Shown here: positions 51,537-61,811 of the stretch, piece after piece
Position numbering within the stretch: position 1 is the first letter of the stretch
Layout: each line of letters opens with the position of its first letter
Source of the DNA: RPRB01 sp035543115
GTDB taxonomy: Bacteria > Myxococcota > Myxococcia > Myxococcales > Myxococcaceae
Reading direction: 5' to 3'
DNA: 64,000 bases
Assembly (NCBI GenBank): GCA_035543115.1
Contig: DATKKF010000063.1
Location: forward strand, 1-64,000
Notes under the pieces: model-generated
Told to the model about the DNA's origin: nothing
The model's database searches: none
Seen by the model: only the letters and a program-made list of their open reading frames with translations
Position numbers and translations under genes: made by a program

Positions 51537-54500
51537 ATGGCCTCCGAGGACACGTCCGGAGGCTCGGCCCCGCCCGCGCCAGAGGGTCGGGTTGCCGGGC
51601 CCGAGCTGCGACTGCTGGACCGGCGCGCATTCGTCGGATTCCCGCCGGTCGAGCTGCGTCCTGGCATCACCGTCGTCGACTTCGGGCTGCAGATTCCCGA
51701 CGTCAGCTTCCCCTTCGACGTCGGCTCGGGCGTCCAGAAGTACCAGCGCCGGAAGCTCCAGTTCGGCTTCCTCGAGGTGGCGGTCGACGCCGAGCTGATC
51801 CGCCGGAGCGTCCAGGAGACCACCGGGCCCTTGCTCGACGCCTCGGACGTCGCGCTCAACTTCCGCCAGGGGTGGCTCGAGGGCGAGGCCCGCCTCAAGG
51901 GCCCGTCGCCCGCGGGGACCACGTTCAAGGTCGCCTTCGACGCCGACGGGGAGCGACTCGCCGTCTACCTCTACGACGTCCGGATGTACGGGTACTCCCC
52001 GGTGCCGGCCCCCACCGTTCCCCTGGTGCTTTCACGGGCGGTGCAGGGGGCCGCCGCGCTGCCCGACGTCGAGCTGCGCGGCGCCAATGGGTTCTCGGCG
52101 CGGGTCCTGCCGCAGCTGGTCACCCTCGCCGCCGTCTCGCGTGGCTTCCGCATGCCCTCGCTCGACGGGGCACGTCTGGCCGGGGTGGAGGTCTCGCCGC
52201 TGGGGCTGCGGCTGCGCTTCGCCGCCGGGGCGCTGCCGCCGCCGGCGCTCCTCGACGAGGAGCTGCTCCTCACCCTCGAGGGCGCACGCGCGTTCGCCGA
52301 GGCCGAGGCGCTGGTCGCCGCCGGAAAGCTGCGCGAGGCCCGCGAGGCGTACCTCCGGGGAGCCGGGGCCGAGGAGGCGCACCCCTTCGCGCTGGAGCGG
52401 CTGCTCGCGCTGCTCGTCGCCGACCCCGCAGCGCACGAGTACGCGCTGGACGTCGTCGAGACGCTCGCCCGCCGTCGCCCCGGCAGCGCCGCGCCGCTCT
52501 GGGCCGAGGCCATCGTCCGCGAGCGCCGCGGCGAGCCCGCCCGCAGCGCCGAGCGGTGGCTGGCGCTGGTGGAGCTGGCCAGGAAGCGCGGCGACGAGGC
52601 GTCGGCGTTCAGTGCCGCGCAGGCCGCAGCCCACGTCGCCGAGGGACAGGCGCCGCAGATGGCGGTGAAGGCGCTGCACGCGGTCCTCGGCATCCGCCCG
52701 GACCACCTGCCCGCCCTGCGCGCGCTGGCCCGCGCCGCGGATCAGGCGCAGGACCGCGCCGGGGCGCTCCGCGCCTACCGACGGCTCTCCGCGCTGGCCC
52801 GCGACCCCCTCGAGTCGGCCGAGGCGCACGTGCAGCTCGCGCGGCTCTCGGCGCTGAGCGAGGACGACGTGGCCGGGGCACGGCTGCACTGCGAGGCCGC
52901 GCTCAGGCTCGCGCCGGACCTCCCGCCGGCGCTGGAGCTGCTCGGCGAGCTGTGCGCGCGGGCCGGGGAGCCGCTGCGTGCGCTCAAGGCCTTCGACCGG
53001 CTCCGGGACGTGGCGCTCGGGCGGCACGATCTCGGGCTGGTGGGCCGGGCCAACCTCCGCGCCGGCGAGGTCTGGGAGTCGGGCCTCGGGCAGCTGGACA
53101 ACGCGCTCCTCCGCTACCGCGAGGCGGTCTCGCTCCTGCCCGGCGACGTGGTGGCGCTGGTTGCCCAGGCCCGGGCTGCCGAGGGGCTCGGCCGGGTCGC
53201 CGAGGCAGTCACCGGGTACCAGCAGGCCGTCGAGCTCGCCGGTCCCTCGCCGGGCAACGCCGGCGTCCGCGGTGCCGCCCACGCCGCGCACCATGCCCTC
53301 GCCGCGCTGGCGACCTCGCGGTTCGGCGATCAGGTCCAGGCGCGCGAGCACTGGGAGGCCGCGCTCGCCCTCGTCCCGGACGACGCGAGGGCGCTCGAGG
53401 CGCTGGTCCCTGCCTGGCGCGCGGCGGGAGATCCTGCCGCGCTCGCCCACGCGCTCGAGCGTGCGGCGCCCACCGTGCCCGACCCCATCCGTCGTGCCGC
53501 GTTCCTCGCCGAGGCGGGCGAGCTGCAGCGCACCCGGCTCGCGGCGCCCGAGAAGGCCGAGGCGCTGCTCACCCGGGCCGTGGACGCCGATCCGAAGAAC
53601 CGCGCCGCACTCGAGGGGCTGGTCGCCATCGGCGAGTCCCGGCGCGACGGTCCGTTGCTGGTCCGCTGCCTGTCGACCCTGTCCGAGCTGGCCCGGGACG
53701 GCGCCGACCGGGCGAAGTTCCTCCGCCGGCTCGCCGTTGCTGCCAAGGACCTCGCCTCGGACCTCGAGGTCGCTGCGCGCGCTCTGTCCGAGGTGCTGAG
53801 GCTCGAGCCCGAGGACCTCCTGGCCTGGGGCGAGCTCTGTGCGCTCCAGCGCCGCCGCGCGGACATGCCCGGTCTCGCCGCGGCGCTTGCCTCCCGCGCC
53901 CGGGTGGCCGAGACGCAGGCCGATCCACGGCTGGCCGCAGCCTGTCTCCGCGAGCTGGCGCAGGTGGAGGAGGCCCGGCTCGGCCGCTTCGGCGAGGCGC
54001 TGGTCGCGCTGGAGAAGGCGGCCCGGCTCGACCCGCGCCCCGAGGTGCTCCTGGAGCTCGCCGACCTGTCGCTCCGCTGCGAGCGGCCCGAGCACGCCCG
54101 CCGCGCGCTGGAGGACGTGCTGGTCACGCTCCCCCGCACCGGCTCGCCGGAGAAGCTCGCCGAGGTGCGGGCGAGGCTCGGACAGGCGTGCGAGATGACC
54201 GGCGACCTGGCCGCGGCCGCCGCCCACTACGCCGAGGCGCTGCCCTACCGCCGCGGAGACGACGCGCTCGCCGCCCGGCTCGAGGGGCTCTACGAGAAGC
54301 TCGGCCGCTCCAAGGAGCTGGCCGAGGTCTGGGCGCTGCGGGCCCGCCAGCTGCTCGCCGAGGGCCGCACCGAGGCGGCCGCGCCGCTGCTCTTCAAGGG
54401 TGCCCGGGCGCTGCTCGACTCCGGCCAGCGCGACGCCGCGCACCGGCAGCTCTACGCCGCGCTCGAGGTCTCGCCCCGAGGGCTGCTCGCCGGGCAGATC

Positions 54501-57500
54501 CTCGAGGCCCTCGCCGAGCTGGAGCTCTCCTCCGGCAACCGGCCCGAGGCCGCCACCTTGCTCGCGCACCAGGCCGCGCTGGTCGCCGATCCCCTCGCCG
54601 CGGCCCGGCTCTTCCTCCGCGCCGCCGAGCTGGCCAGGGGCGAGGCGCGCGAGGGTGGGCTCCTCGAGGACGGGCTCCGGCTCGACCCGGCGCTCGCCCC
54701 GGCGCGCATCCGCCGCGCCGAGCTGCTCGCCGCGCGGGAGCCCCGCCGTGCGCTCGAGGACCTGGAGGTGGCGCTGTCGCTCGCCCGCGCCGATCCGGCC
54801 GTCGTCCCGCCCGCCGAGCGCAAGCGGCTGGAGCGCATGGCCGCCGAGAGCGCGGTTCGCGCCGGGGACGCCGAGGCCGCCCGCCGGCACCTGGCGGCGT
54901 ACGCCGACGCCGCGCCCGACGACATCGACGCGCTTCTCCAGCTCGCCGGTCTGCACCGGAGCGCCGGCGCGGTCGAGGCGCTGGCGGCGCTCCTCTCCGG
55001 GCTCTGGCCGCGGCTGTCCGGCGAACAGGCCCGGGCGGTGTGCAAGGAGCTGGTGGAGCTGTCGCTCGAGCTGCACCGGCCGAGCGAGGCCCTGGACGCG
55101 CTCCGGCGGCTGGTCGAGCTGTCGCCCGACGACGCGTGGGCGCTGGAGACGCTGGTCTCGTTGCTGCCGCCGGCGGTGCCGGGAAGCGACACCGAGGCGC
55201 TGGCGCTCCGGACCCGGCTGGTCGACCTCACCTCCGGCGCGGCCCGCGCCCACCACCGGGTGGAGCGGGCCCGGCTCCTGCGCGCCCGCGGCGACCGCGC
55301 CGCCGCGCGCGAGGAGCTCACCCGCGCCGCCGGCGAATCGGCCGAGCCCGCGCTCCTCTGGCGCGAGGTGGCGCTGCTCGCCCAGGCGTCCGACGACGCT
55401 CCGGGCGAGCTCGAGGCGTGGCAGCGGGCGCTGGAGCGCGATGGGTCGGTGGCTGGCGAGGCCGCGCCACGGCTACTCGCCCTTGGCCGCGCGCTTCAAG
55501 ACAGCCGGCCGGAACTGGCCGAGGCGGCGCTCCGCGAGGCGACGCAGCGCGGCGCCCCCGTCGAGGCGGTGGAGGCCTGGCGGGCGCTCTCGCGCCTGGA
55601 GCGCAGCCGCGGCCAGATGGATGCGGCGTCCGAGGCGTTGCTCCAGGCCGCCGAGCTCGCCCCCGAGGCGCTCCGCGCCAATGTGCTGCTCGAGCGGGCC
55701 GAGTTCGCCGAGGAGCGCGGGGACTCGGCTGGCGCGGCGGACAGCTACCGGAGGGTGTTGAAGCTCTCGCCGCGGCACCCGCGGGCGCTGCCGCGGCTCC
55801 GCGCGCTGCTCGAGCACGCGTCGGACTGGCCCTCGGTCGCCGAGCTGCTCGAGCTCGAGGCCGAGCGCGCCCCGCGTGGGCGAGCGGCGGCGCTCTTCTC
55901 CGAGCTCGGGACGCTGCTCGACGAGCGGCTGGGACGCGGCGAGCTGGCGGAGGCGGCCTTCCGGCGGGCCGTCCAGCTCGACGCCGACGCGCCGAAGCCG
56001 CTGGAGCAGCTGGTGGTGCTCCAGCTGCGCCGCGGCGCCTGGACCGAGGCGTCGGCGTTCCTGGGTCGGCTCCCGGCGCTGCTCCCGGCCGAGCGGGCCG
56101 CGGCCCTTCTCCGGCACTCGGCCCAGCTCGCCGCAGGCGCGCTCGACGGTGCCGCCGCGCTCGCGCTCCGCCGCCAGGCGCACGCCCTGGTTCCCGCGAC
56201 CGGCGACGAGCTGGCCGAGCTCGCGCTCTCGCTCTACGCCGGCGGCTCGCGCGCCGAGGCGCTCCCGCTGCTCGCCGCGGTCGTCGCCGGCCTCGACCAG
56301 GGCAGCCATCCGGCCCGCGAGGCGGAGGTGCTCCTCGCGCATGCCGACCTGCTCGTCGAGGCGGGGGAGCTCCCACAGGCGGAGGCCATCCTGCGGCGGC
56401 TCGCCGGGCGGCCCGACGCCCCGGCCGCCGCGGTGGAGCGCCTGGCCGAGCTACGGGGGCGCACCGATCCACGCGAGGCCATCGAGCTGCTCGCCGCGCA
56501 CCAGCTGCGGCAGCCTCCCTCGGAGGAGGCGGGGCGTGCGCTCCTGAAGCTCGCCGAGCGCGCCCGCGCCGAGCTGGCCGATCCCGAGCTGACGGAGCGG
56601 CTGCTCCTCGGGGCCGCCGCCGCGCTCCCCGATCCCCTGCCTGCGCACCAGGCCCGCGCCGCGCTGCACCGCGAGACGGGGCGCACCGCCGCGCTCCTCT
56701 CCGCCCTCCAGGCCACCGCCACCGCCGCGCTGCGGAACGAAGACGTCGCGCTCGCCTCGCGGACGCTGGAGGAGGTGGCGGAGGTCGCCTCCCGGTCGGA
56801 CCGGGCGGACGAGGCGCTCGACGCCCTGGCCCGGCTCCGTGCCACGCTCGAGGGCGCCGGTCGGAAGACGGACGCGGCCGCGGTCGAGCGTCGGCGGGCG
56901 GCGCTCTTCCTCGAGGTGCGTGGCGACGCCACGGCGGCCACCGCGGCCCTCGCCCGTGCCTTCGAGCTCGCTCCGGACGTCGAGACCACCATCTGGCTCG
57001 CCGACCTCGCGGCACGGCGCGGCGACACCAGGGCGAGGGCAGCCTGGCTGCAGCGCAGCGTCCCCTTCCTGCCCGGCGCCGAGGCACGGGCAACCGCCCT
57101 GGTCCAGATTGCCGAGCTGCACGCCGGTCCGCTCGGTGACGAGACCGAGGCCGAGTCGCTGGTGCGCGACGCGCTGGCCGAGGTGCCAGGACACCCCGCC
57201 GCGGAGGCCCTGCTGGTGCAGCTGCTCGAGCGGTCCGGGCGGGGTGCCGACCTCGCGGCCTACTACGTCGCCGCCGCCCGGAGCCGGACCGAGGGTCCGG
57301 CGCGGGCGCATCTGCTCCGCCGGGCCGCCGGCCTGTACCGCGACCTGGGCAAGGCCGAGCAGGCGCTGGACGCGCTCTCGGCCGCGCACGGCTTCGCGCC
57401 GGCGGACACCTCCATCACCGCCGAGCTTGCCGAGCTGCTGGTCTCCCGCGGGCAGGACGCGGATGCGGCGCCCTTCGACGCGCTCCTCCTCCAGGCCGAT

Positions 57501-60500
57501 CCGTTTCATCCCGCCTACGAGCGTCACGCCGCGCGGCTGCAGGCTGCTGGCGACAGCGTCGCGCTCGGTCGACTGGAGGCGGCGCGGGCCGAGCGTCAGC
57601 TGGGCGCGGAGGCGGCCCGGAGCTGGCTGCGCGCCGCCGGTGCCCTGCGCGCCGGAGGACGCGAGGACGATGCGCGCGCCGCCGAGGATCGCGCCTTCGA
57701 CCAGGCGCCCGAGCTGGACGCTGCCTTCGCCGCCCGGCGCGCCCGGGTGGAGGGCGACGTGCGCGCGCAGGCCGAGCTCCTGGCGCAGCGCGCCCGGGCC
57801 GTTCCCACCGAGGCGCCCGCCCTGCTGGCCGAGCGCGCCGAGCTGCTGACCCGGGCCGGCGAGGCGCTGCTCGCCGCCGAGGCCTGGGATGAGCTGCTCC
57901 AGCTCCGGCCCGACGAGGTGAAGGCGCTGCTCGCCCGTGGTGACCTGGCCGCCGCCGCGGGGGGTCCCACCGCCGCGCAGCCCTATGACCGCCGGGCGCT
58001 TCAGCTGGCCCCTGACCTGCCTACACCGCAGCGCACCCGGCTCCAGCTGCGCCTGGGGAACGCGGCGCTGTCGGCCGGCGCGCTGCATGACGCCGCCGAT
58101 GCGCTCGAGGCCGTGGTGGCCGCCGACCCCGACGGGGAGCGCGGCCGGGACGCGCTCTCGCTGCTCGCCGAGGTGCACGGCCGGCGGCAGGACGCGCCCG
58201 GGCTGTTCCGCACCTCGGTCCGGCTCGCCCGGTCCGCCCGGCCCGAGGAGGCCGAGGCGCTCTACCGTCGGGCCGCGGCGCTGGTGGAGGACCCGGTCGA
58301 GGCGCTCGAGGCGCTGCTCCCGCTGGCCGAGCTGCGGCCGGCGGAGTCCTCCGTCGTCGACCGTGCCGTGGCCGGCCTGCGCGCCGTCTCGCGCCATGAG
58401 GATCTCATGTCGCTCCTCGAGCGCGCCGCCCAGGCCTCGGGTGGCCCCCGCGCCGCCGACCTCCTGGTGCAGGCGGCCCAGGTGGCGACGGACGTCTTCC
58501 AGGACGAGGCCCGGGCGCTCTCGCTGGTCGAGCGGGCCCACCAGGCGGATCCAGGCAACCTCGCCGCCCTCCGGGGGCTCGCCCGGAGCTACCGCCAGCG
58601 TGGCGACGCCGAGCCGCTGCTGCCCGTGCTCCGCGGCCTGGTCGCCGCGACACCGCCGGGCGACGAGTCGGCGCAGCTGAAGCTCGAGCTGGCGGGGATG
58701 CTCCTCCAGCGCGGCGAGACCGACGAGGCCCGCGGCTTGCTCGAGCCGCTCGCCGCCGGCGGGCGCTCGGGCCCGGGCTACTCCGAGGCGCTCGAGCTGC
58801 TGGTCCCCCTGCTCCAGGGTGCCGACGACGCCCTCGCTCGCTCCACGGTGCTCGCTGCCCGCGCCGAGATGGCGCAGGGGGCCGAGCGGGCCCACCTCCT
58901 CTATGAGGCCGCCCGCGCCGCGCAGCAGGCCGGTGACGAGGCCCGCGCGGCCCGACTGGCCCGGGCCTCGGTCGCCACCGAGGCCAGCCGGGATGCGCTG
59001 CTGTTCCTGGCCAGCTTGATGCGGGAGGCGAGCGAGCTGGCCAAGGCGGCGGCCTCGCTCACCCAGGCGGCGCAGCTCGCCTCACCTGACGACCGCCCGA
59101 AGCTGCTTCTCGAGGCCGCCGATGCCTGGGAGGGCGCAGGGGATCCCGCCGAGGCGCAGGAGCTGCTCGAGCGCGTGGCGCGCCTCCACCCCCGGACGCT
59201 CGGACCCGGGGCCTGGGCCGCGCGCTTCCTCCGGCTCGGCGCCCGTGCCCAGGCCGTGGAGCACGGGTACGAGCCGCTCCTCGCCCAGGGCGCCTTCGCG
59301 CAGGCGCTGGAGATCGCCGAGGCGCTCGAGGATTCCCCGCGCATCCGCCAGAGCCTCTGGGGACTCGCCCAGACGCCGTCCGGCGCCGAGTCGCTGCGCC
59401 GGCTGTGCAAGCTGCTCCTGAAAGACGGCACCGGGCTCGAGCGCCAGGCCTGCGCCGAGCTGGCCGAGTCGCGGAGGGCGATGGACCTGGCCGTCGCCCT
59501 CCACCGCGCCATCCTCCTCTCGCCCGCGGCCGAGGCCACCGGCGAGGAGCGCCTCCGCGCCTTCCAGCGGCTTCAGGCCGTCGGTGAGCTGGAGGGGACG
59601 CTGCTCGAGGTGCTGGAGCGGGTCGACGCCAGCACCTCCCCGACGCTGGTGGAGGCGCTGCTCCAGCACCTCCGCGGGCGCCGCGGCGCCGAGCGCGAGC
59701 GCGGGCTCCGTCTGCTCGCCGCGCGCGTGCCGTCCCGCGCCGCCGAGCTCTGGCAGGCGCTGTTCGAGCAGGCGCGCGACGACAACCGACTCGAGGACGC
59801 AGCGTCGGCGCTCTCGGCCTGGGTGGATGCCACGCCGGACCCGGTGCAGCGGGCGGGCCTCCGTGTCCAGGCCGGAGATCTCGCGCTCGCCATCGGCTGG
59901 ACGGATGCGGCGCGGGCCGCCTGGGCGCAGGCGATGGCGGAGGATCCCACCTCGGTGGCCGCGGCGAGCAAGCTGCTCGCGCTCACCTCGGCCGACGAGT
60001 CGCCGGCGGAGTTCGCGGACCTTGCCGAGCGGCTGGGCTCGCTGATGGGACCCGAGGCCCTCGCCGGGCGACAGGACGAGCTGGTGCACGCCTACGTCCG
60101 GCTGGGCCGGGCCGCCGATGCGTTGGGCGTGCTCTCGCAGCTCCCGCCGACCGAGGAGCGGGTACGCCAGCGTGCCGAGCTGGCCGAGTCGCTCGGGCGT
60201 TCGCACGAGGCGCTGGTTCTCCGCGAGCAGCTGGCCCGCACCCCCGAGGAACGGGAGGTGCTGGCCCTGACCGCTCTGCGCGCTGGCCGCCACGACGACG
60301 TCCTGCGCATCCTCCGGCCCATCGCGTCGCTGGAGGCGCTGTCGCCGGAGTCGCGGCGGGAATTCGCCGCTGCCCTGGCCGGGAGCGAGGCCGGCGCCCC
60401 GCTGGCGGTGCAGCTCTGGGCGCTGCTCCTGGCCGAGCACCCGGTGGACGCCGAGGGCTGGGCGCTGCACGCCGAGGCGCTGCGGCGCTCCGGCCATTTC

Positions 60501-61073
60501 GAGGCCGCCGCCCGCTCCACGGCGTTCGGGAACCTCTTCGCCGGCGAGGAGACCGTGGCCTCCCTGGTACCGCTGTCCCCGGTTGCGCGGGGACCGGTCC
60601 GGACCTCGATCACCCTTCCCGGTGGCGTGCTCGAGGTGACTCCGGAGGAGATGCCGAACCTGCGCGCGGTGCTCGACGAGTCGCTCGCCGCGCTCGGCGC
60701 GCCGGGGGTGCGCATCTGGCTCGACCCCGCGGGCGCCTCGGAGGCCTGGATGGCCAGCGGCGGCGACCTGGTGCTCGGCGCCGGAGCGCTCTCGGTCTTT
60801 GGACCCCAGGAGGTCACCTTCCTCGTGGCGCTGGCTCTGGCGCTCGGGGACGAGGGGCAGGGGCTCGCCCGGCCGGGTGAGGTGAGCGGGCTGCCGGGCG
60901 CCGCGGCGGAGGCGTTCGCAGCGGTTCCCTCGCCGGTGGCCGCGGCGCGGGTGCTCCTCTGGCTCGATCCCGTCGCCCGCGGCGCCGACCTGGACACCGT
61001 GGACCCGGCGGCGGTGTTGACCGGGAGCGCGGCGCTCGCCGCGGTGGTCCAGCGCGCGCTCCGGCTCGTGTAA
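51537..61073 (+). CDS. Giant TPR-repeat protein (3,178 residues)
   Basis: 3,178 residues from ATG 51537; an in-frame start at 51432 would add 35 residues of non-coding type. No signal peptide or membrane helix is seen, so it is probably cytoplasmic. Three parts: an N-terminal domain (about 25-225) rich in short beta strands (VELRPGITVVDFGLQIPDV, LNFRQGWLEGEARLKG, then AVYLYDVRMYG); a very long helical array (about 235-3,000) of degenerate TPR units with repeated phrases such as AEALVAAGKLREAREAYLRG and ALRLAPDLPPALELLGELCA; and a C-terminal domain (about 3,020-3,178) described separately. The array has room for roughly 80 TPR units, an estimate. The codon pattern is uniform and there is no frame break. 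The role is unknown. It is divergent from a Ser/Thr kinase, a possible partner. Confidence 0.9.
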   Translation: MASEDTSGGSAPPAPEGRVAGPELRLLDRRAFVGFPPVELRPGITVVDFGLQIPDVSFPFDVGSGVQKYQRRKLQFGFLEVAVDAELIRRSVQETTGPLLDASDVALNFRQGWLEGEARLKGPSPAGTTFKVAFDADGERLAVYLYDVRMYGYSPVPAPTVPLVLSRAVQGAAALPDVELRGANGFSARVLPQLVTLAAVSRGFRMPSLDGARLAGVEVSPLGLRLRFAAGALPPPALLDEELLLTLEGARAFAEAEALVAAGKLREAREAYLRGAGAEEAHPFALERLLALLVADPAAHEYALDVVETLARRRPGSAAPLWAEAIVRERRGEPARSAERWLALVELARKRGDEASAFSAAQAAAHVAEGQAPQMAVKALHAVLGIRPDHLPALRALARAADQAQDRAGALRAYRRLSALARDPLESAEAHVQLARLSALSEDDVAGARLHCEAALRLAPDLPPALELLGELCARAGEPLRALKAFDRLRDVALGRHDLGLVGRANLRAGEVWESGLGQLDNALLRYREAVSLLPGDVVALVAQARAAEGLGRVAEAVTGYQQAVELAGPSPGNAGVRGAAHAAHHALAALATSRFGDQVQAREHWEAALALVPDDARALEALVPAWRAAGDPAALAHALERAAPTVPDPIRRAAFLAEAGELQRTRLAAPEKAEALLTRAVDADPKNRAALEGLVAIGESRRDGPLLVRCLSTLSELARDGADRAKFLRRLAVAAKDLASDLEVAARALSEVLRLEPEDLLAWGELCALQRRRADMPGLAAALASRARVAETQADPRLAAACLRELAQVEEARLGRFGEALVALEKAARLDPRPEVLLELADLSLRCERPEHARRALEDVLVTLPRTGSPEKLAEVRARLGQACEMTGDLAAAAAHYAEALPYRRGDDALAARLEGLYEKLGRSKELAEVWALRARQLLAEGRTEAAAPLLFKGARALLDSGQRDAAHRQLYAALEVSPRGLLAGQILEALAELELSSGNRPEAATLLAHQAALVADPLAAARLFLRAAELARGEAREGGLLEDGLRLDPALAPARIRRAELLAAREPRRALEDLEVALSLARADPAVVPPAERKRLERMAAESAVRAGDAEAARRHLAAYADAAPDDIDALLQLAGLHRSAGAVEALAALLSGLWPRLSGEQARAVCKELVELSLELHRPSEALDALRRLVELSPDDAWALETLVSLLPPAVPGSDTEALALRTRLVDLTSGAARAHHRVERARLLRARGDRAAAREELTRAAGESAEPALLWREVALLAQASDDAPGELEAWQRALERDGSVAGEAAPRLLALGRALQDSRPELAEAALREATQRGAPVEAVEAWRALSRLERSRGQMDAASEALLQAAELAPEALRANVLLERAEFAEERGDSAGAADSYRRVLKLSPRHPRALPRLRALLEHASDWPSVAELLELEAERAPRGRAAALFSELGTLLDERLGRGELAEAAFRRAVQLDADAPKPLEQLVVLQLRRGAWTEASAFLGRLPALLPAERAAALLRHSAQLAAGALDGAAALALRRQAHALVPATGDELAELALSLYAGGSRAEALPLLAAVVAGLDQGSHPAREAEVLLAHADLLVEAGELPQAEAILRRLAGRPDAPAAAVERLAELRGRTDPREAIELLAAHQLRQPPSEEAGRALLKLAERARAELADPELTERLLLGAAAALPDPLPAHQARAALHRETGRTAALLSALQATATAALRNEDVALASRTLEEVAEVASRSDRADEALDALARLRATLEGAGRKTDAAAVERRRAALFLEVRGDATAATAALARAFELAPDVETTIWLADLAARRGDTRARAAWLQRSVPFLPGAEARATALVQIAELHAGPLGDETEAESLVRDALAEVPGHPAAEALLVQLLERSGRGADLAAYYVAAARSRTEGPARAHLLRRAAGLYRDLGKAEQALDALSAAHGFAPADTSITAELAELLVSRGQDADAAPFDALLLQADPFHPAYERHAARLQAAGDSVALGRLEAARAERQLGAEAARSWLRAAGALRAGGREDDARAAEDRAFDQAPELDAAFAARRARVEGDVRAQAELLAQRARAVPTEAPALLAERAELLTRAGEALLAAEAWDELLQLRPDEVKALLARGDLAAAAGGPTAAQPYDRRALQLAPDLPTPQRTRLQLRLGNAALSAGALHDAADALEAVVAADPDGERGRDALSLLAEVHGRRQDAPGLFRTSVRLARSARPEEAEALYRRAAALVEDPVEALEALLPLAELRPAESSVVDRAVAGLRAVSRHEDLMSLLERAAQASGGPRAADLLVQAAQVATDVFQDEARALSLVERAHQADPGNLAALRGLARSYRQRGDAEPLLPVLRGLVAATPPGDESAQLKLELAGMLLQRGETDEARGLLEPLAAGGRSGPGYSEALELLVPLLQGADDALARSTVLAARAEMAQGAERAHLLYEAARAAQQAGDEARAARLARASVATEASRDALLFLASLMREASELAKAAASLTQAAQLASPDDRPKLLLEAADAWEGAGDPAEAQELLERVARLHPRTLGPGAWAARFLRLGARAQAVEHGYEPLLAQGAFAQALEIAEALEDSPRIRQSLWGLAQTPSGAESLRRLCKLLLKDGTGLERQACAELAESRRAMDLAVALHRAILLSPAAEATGEERLRAFQRLQAVGELEGTLLEVLERVDASTSPTLVEALLQHLRGRRGAERERGLRLLAARVPSRAAELWQALFEQARDDNRLEDAASALSAWVDATPDPVQRAGLRVQAGDLALAIGWTDAARAAWAQAMAEDPTSVAAASKLLALTSADESPAEFADLAERLGSLMGPEALAGRQDELVHAYVRLGRAADALGVLSQLPPTEERVRQRAELAESLGRSHEALVLREQLARTPEEREVLALTALRAGRHDDVLRILRPIASLEALSPESRREFAAALAGSEAGAPLAVQLWALLLAEHPVDAEGWALHAEALRRSGHFEAAARSTAFGNLFAGEETVASLVPLSPVARGPVRTSITLPGGVLEVTPEEMPNLRAVLDESLAALGAPGVRIWLDPAGASEAWMASGGDLVLGAGALSVFGPQEVTFLVALALALGDEGQGLARPGEVSGLPGAAAEAFAAVPSPVAAARVLLWLDPVARGADLDTVDPAAVLTGSAALAAVVQRALRLV
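60597..61073 (+). other. C-terminal domain of the giant TPR protein, possible degenerate M48 metalloprotease fold
   Basis: Residues about 3,021-3,178 depart from the TPR pattern. The order resembles M48-type peptidases: a strand PGVRIWLDPAG, then ASGGDLVLGAGALSVFG, where M48 proteins have a conserved strand before the active helix, then a helix QEVTFLVALALALGDEGQ where the zinc motif HExxH should be. No HExxH is present, so any such domain would be inactive. This is a by-eye comparison and needs a structure search. Confidence 0.35.
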
Positions 61074-61088
61074 GGTCCCGGGCCGTCC

Positions 61089-61811
61089 GTGGTCCGTCCT
61101 GCGTCGCTGCTCCCCTTCGCCCTGCTCGGCCCGTTCTTGCTCGGCTGCAAGGCCGAGGTGCCTGTCCCGGGCAAGGAGCGGGTGGGGACCTACCTGCTGC
61201 AGTCGGTGGGTGACCCGCTCTCCAACGACTGCGCTCCGGCCATCTTCGACGCCGGTGTGGACGGCGGGGCGATGGGCGGGGCCTTCGTCGACGCAGGGGT
61301 CATTCTCTCCGTCACCTACAACCAGACCACCACCCCGGACGGGGGGACGCGGCTCCCGGACGGCGGCCCGGTCATTCCGTACGATGCCGGCTACCTGACC
61401 TTCGTCGAGGGCTCGGGCTCGGAGTACGGGGTCATCGTCGGCCAGGTCATCGACGTCTCGGCCATCGCGTCGCGAGTCTTCTCGGCCTGCAACTGCACCA
61501 GCCTCGAGCCGCCGGACATCCTGGTGCAGGAGCGCAACGTCATCGCCCTGCTGAGCGACTCGCAGGCCCGTGCGCTCGGCTCGCTCGGCACCTGCGCGCC
61601 CCCGTCGGTGGTGCTCGACGGTGGCATCCCTCCGGTGGACGGTGGAAGCACCGGTCCGAGGGACCCCAACGGGGTGTGGAGCGTGCCGCTGGTCTGCGGG
61701 GTGACCGAGGAGCAGGTGCAGGTGCTGAATCACCGCGATGGTGGGTGCAGCCTGGAGTGCCAGTCCTGCACCATCCGCTTCGCGGTCCAGGGGAGGACGC
61801 TGCAGGAATGA
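61089..61811 (+). CDS. Asp-Gly-Gly-rich lipoprotein
   Basis: 240 residues from GTG 61089. A lipoprotein signal ends in FLLGC near residue 19. The mature part is dotted with DGG and DAG phrases (DAGVDGG, TPDGGTRLPDGGPVIPYDAG) typical of myxobacterial surface lipoproteins, and has eight or nine cysteines (ACNCTS, CSLECQSC) that may form disulfides. No family recognised. It lies 15 bp after the giant gene and its stop overlaps queC as ATGA. Confidence 0.82.
   Translation: MVRPASLLPFALLGPFLLGCKAEVPVPGKERVGTYLLQSVGDPLSNDCAPAIFDAGVDGGAMGGAFVDAGVILSVTYNQTTTPDGGTRLPDGGPVIPYDAGYLTFVEGSGSEYGVIVGQVIDVSAIASRVFSACNCTSLEPPDILVQERNVIALLSDSQARALGSLGTCAPPSVVLDGGIPPVDGGSTGPRDPNGVWSVPLVCGVTEEQVQVLNHRDGGCSLECQSCTIRFAVQGRTLQE

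Noticed and set aside
52032..55256. Minus-strand open frame of 1,074 codons inside the giant TPR gene
   Set aside because: Composition is Arg, Gly and Glu-rich with no domain. It is a mirror of Ala/Leu/Glu codons in high-GC DNA, and the plus frame has coherent TPR structure.
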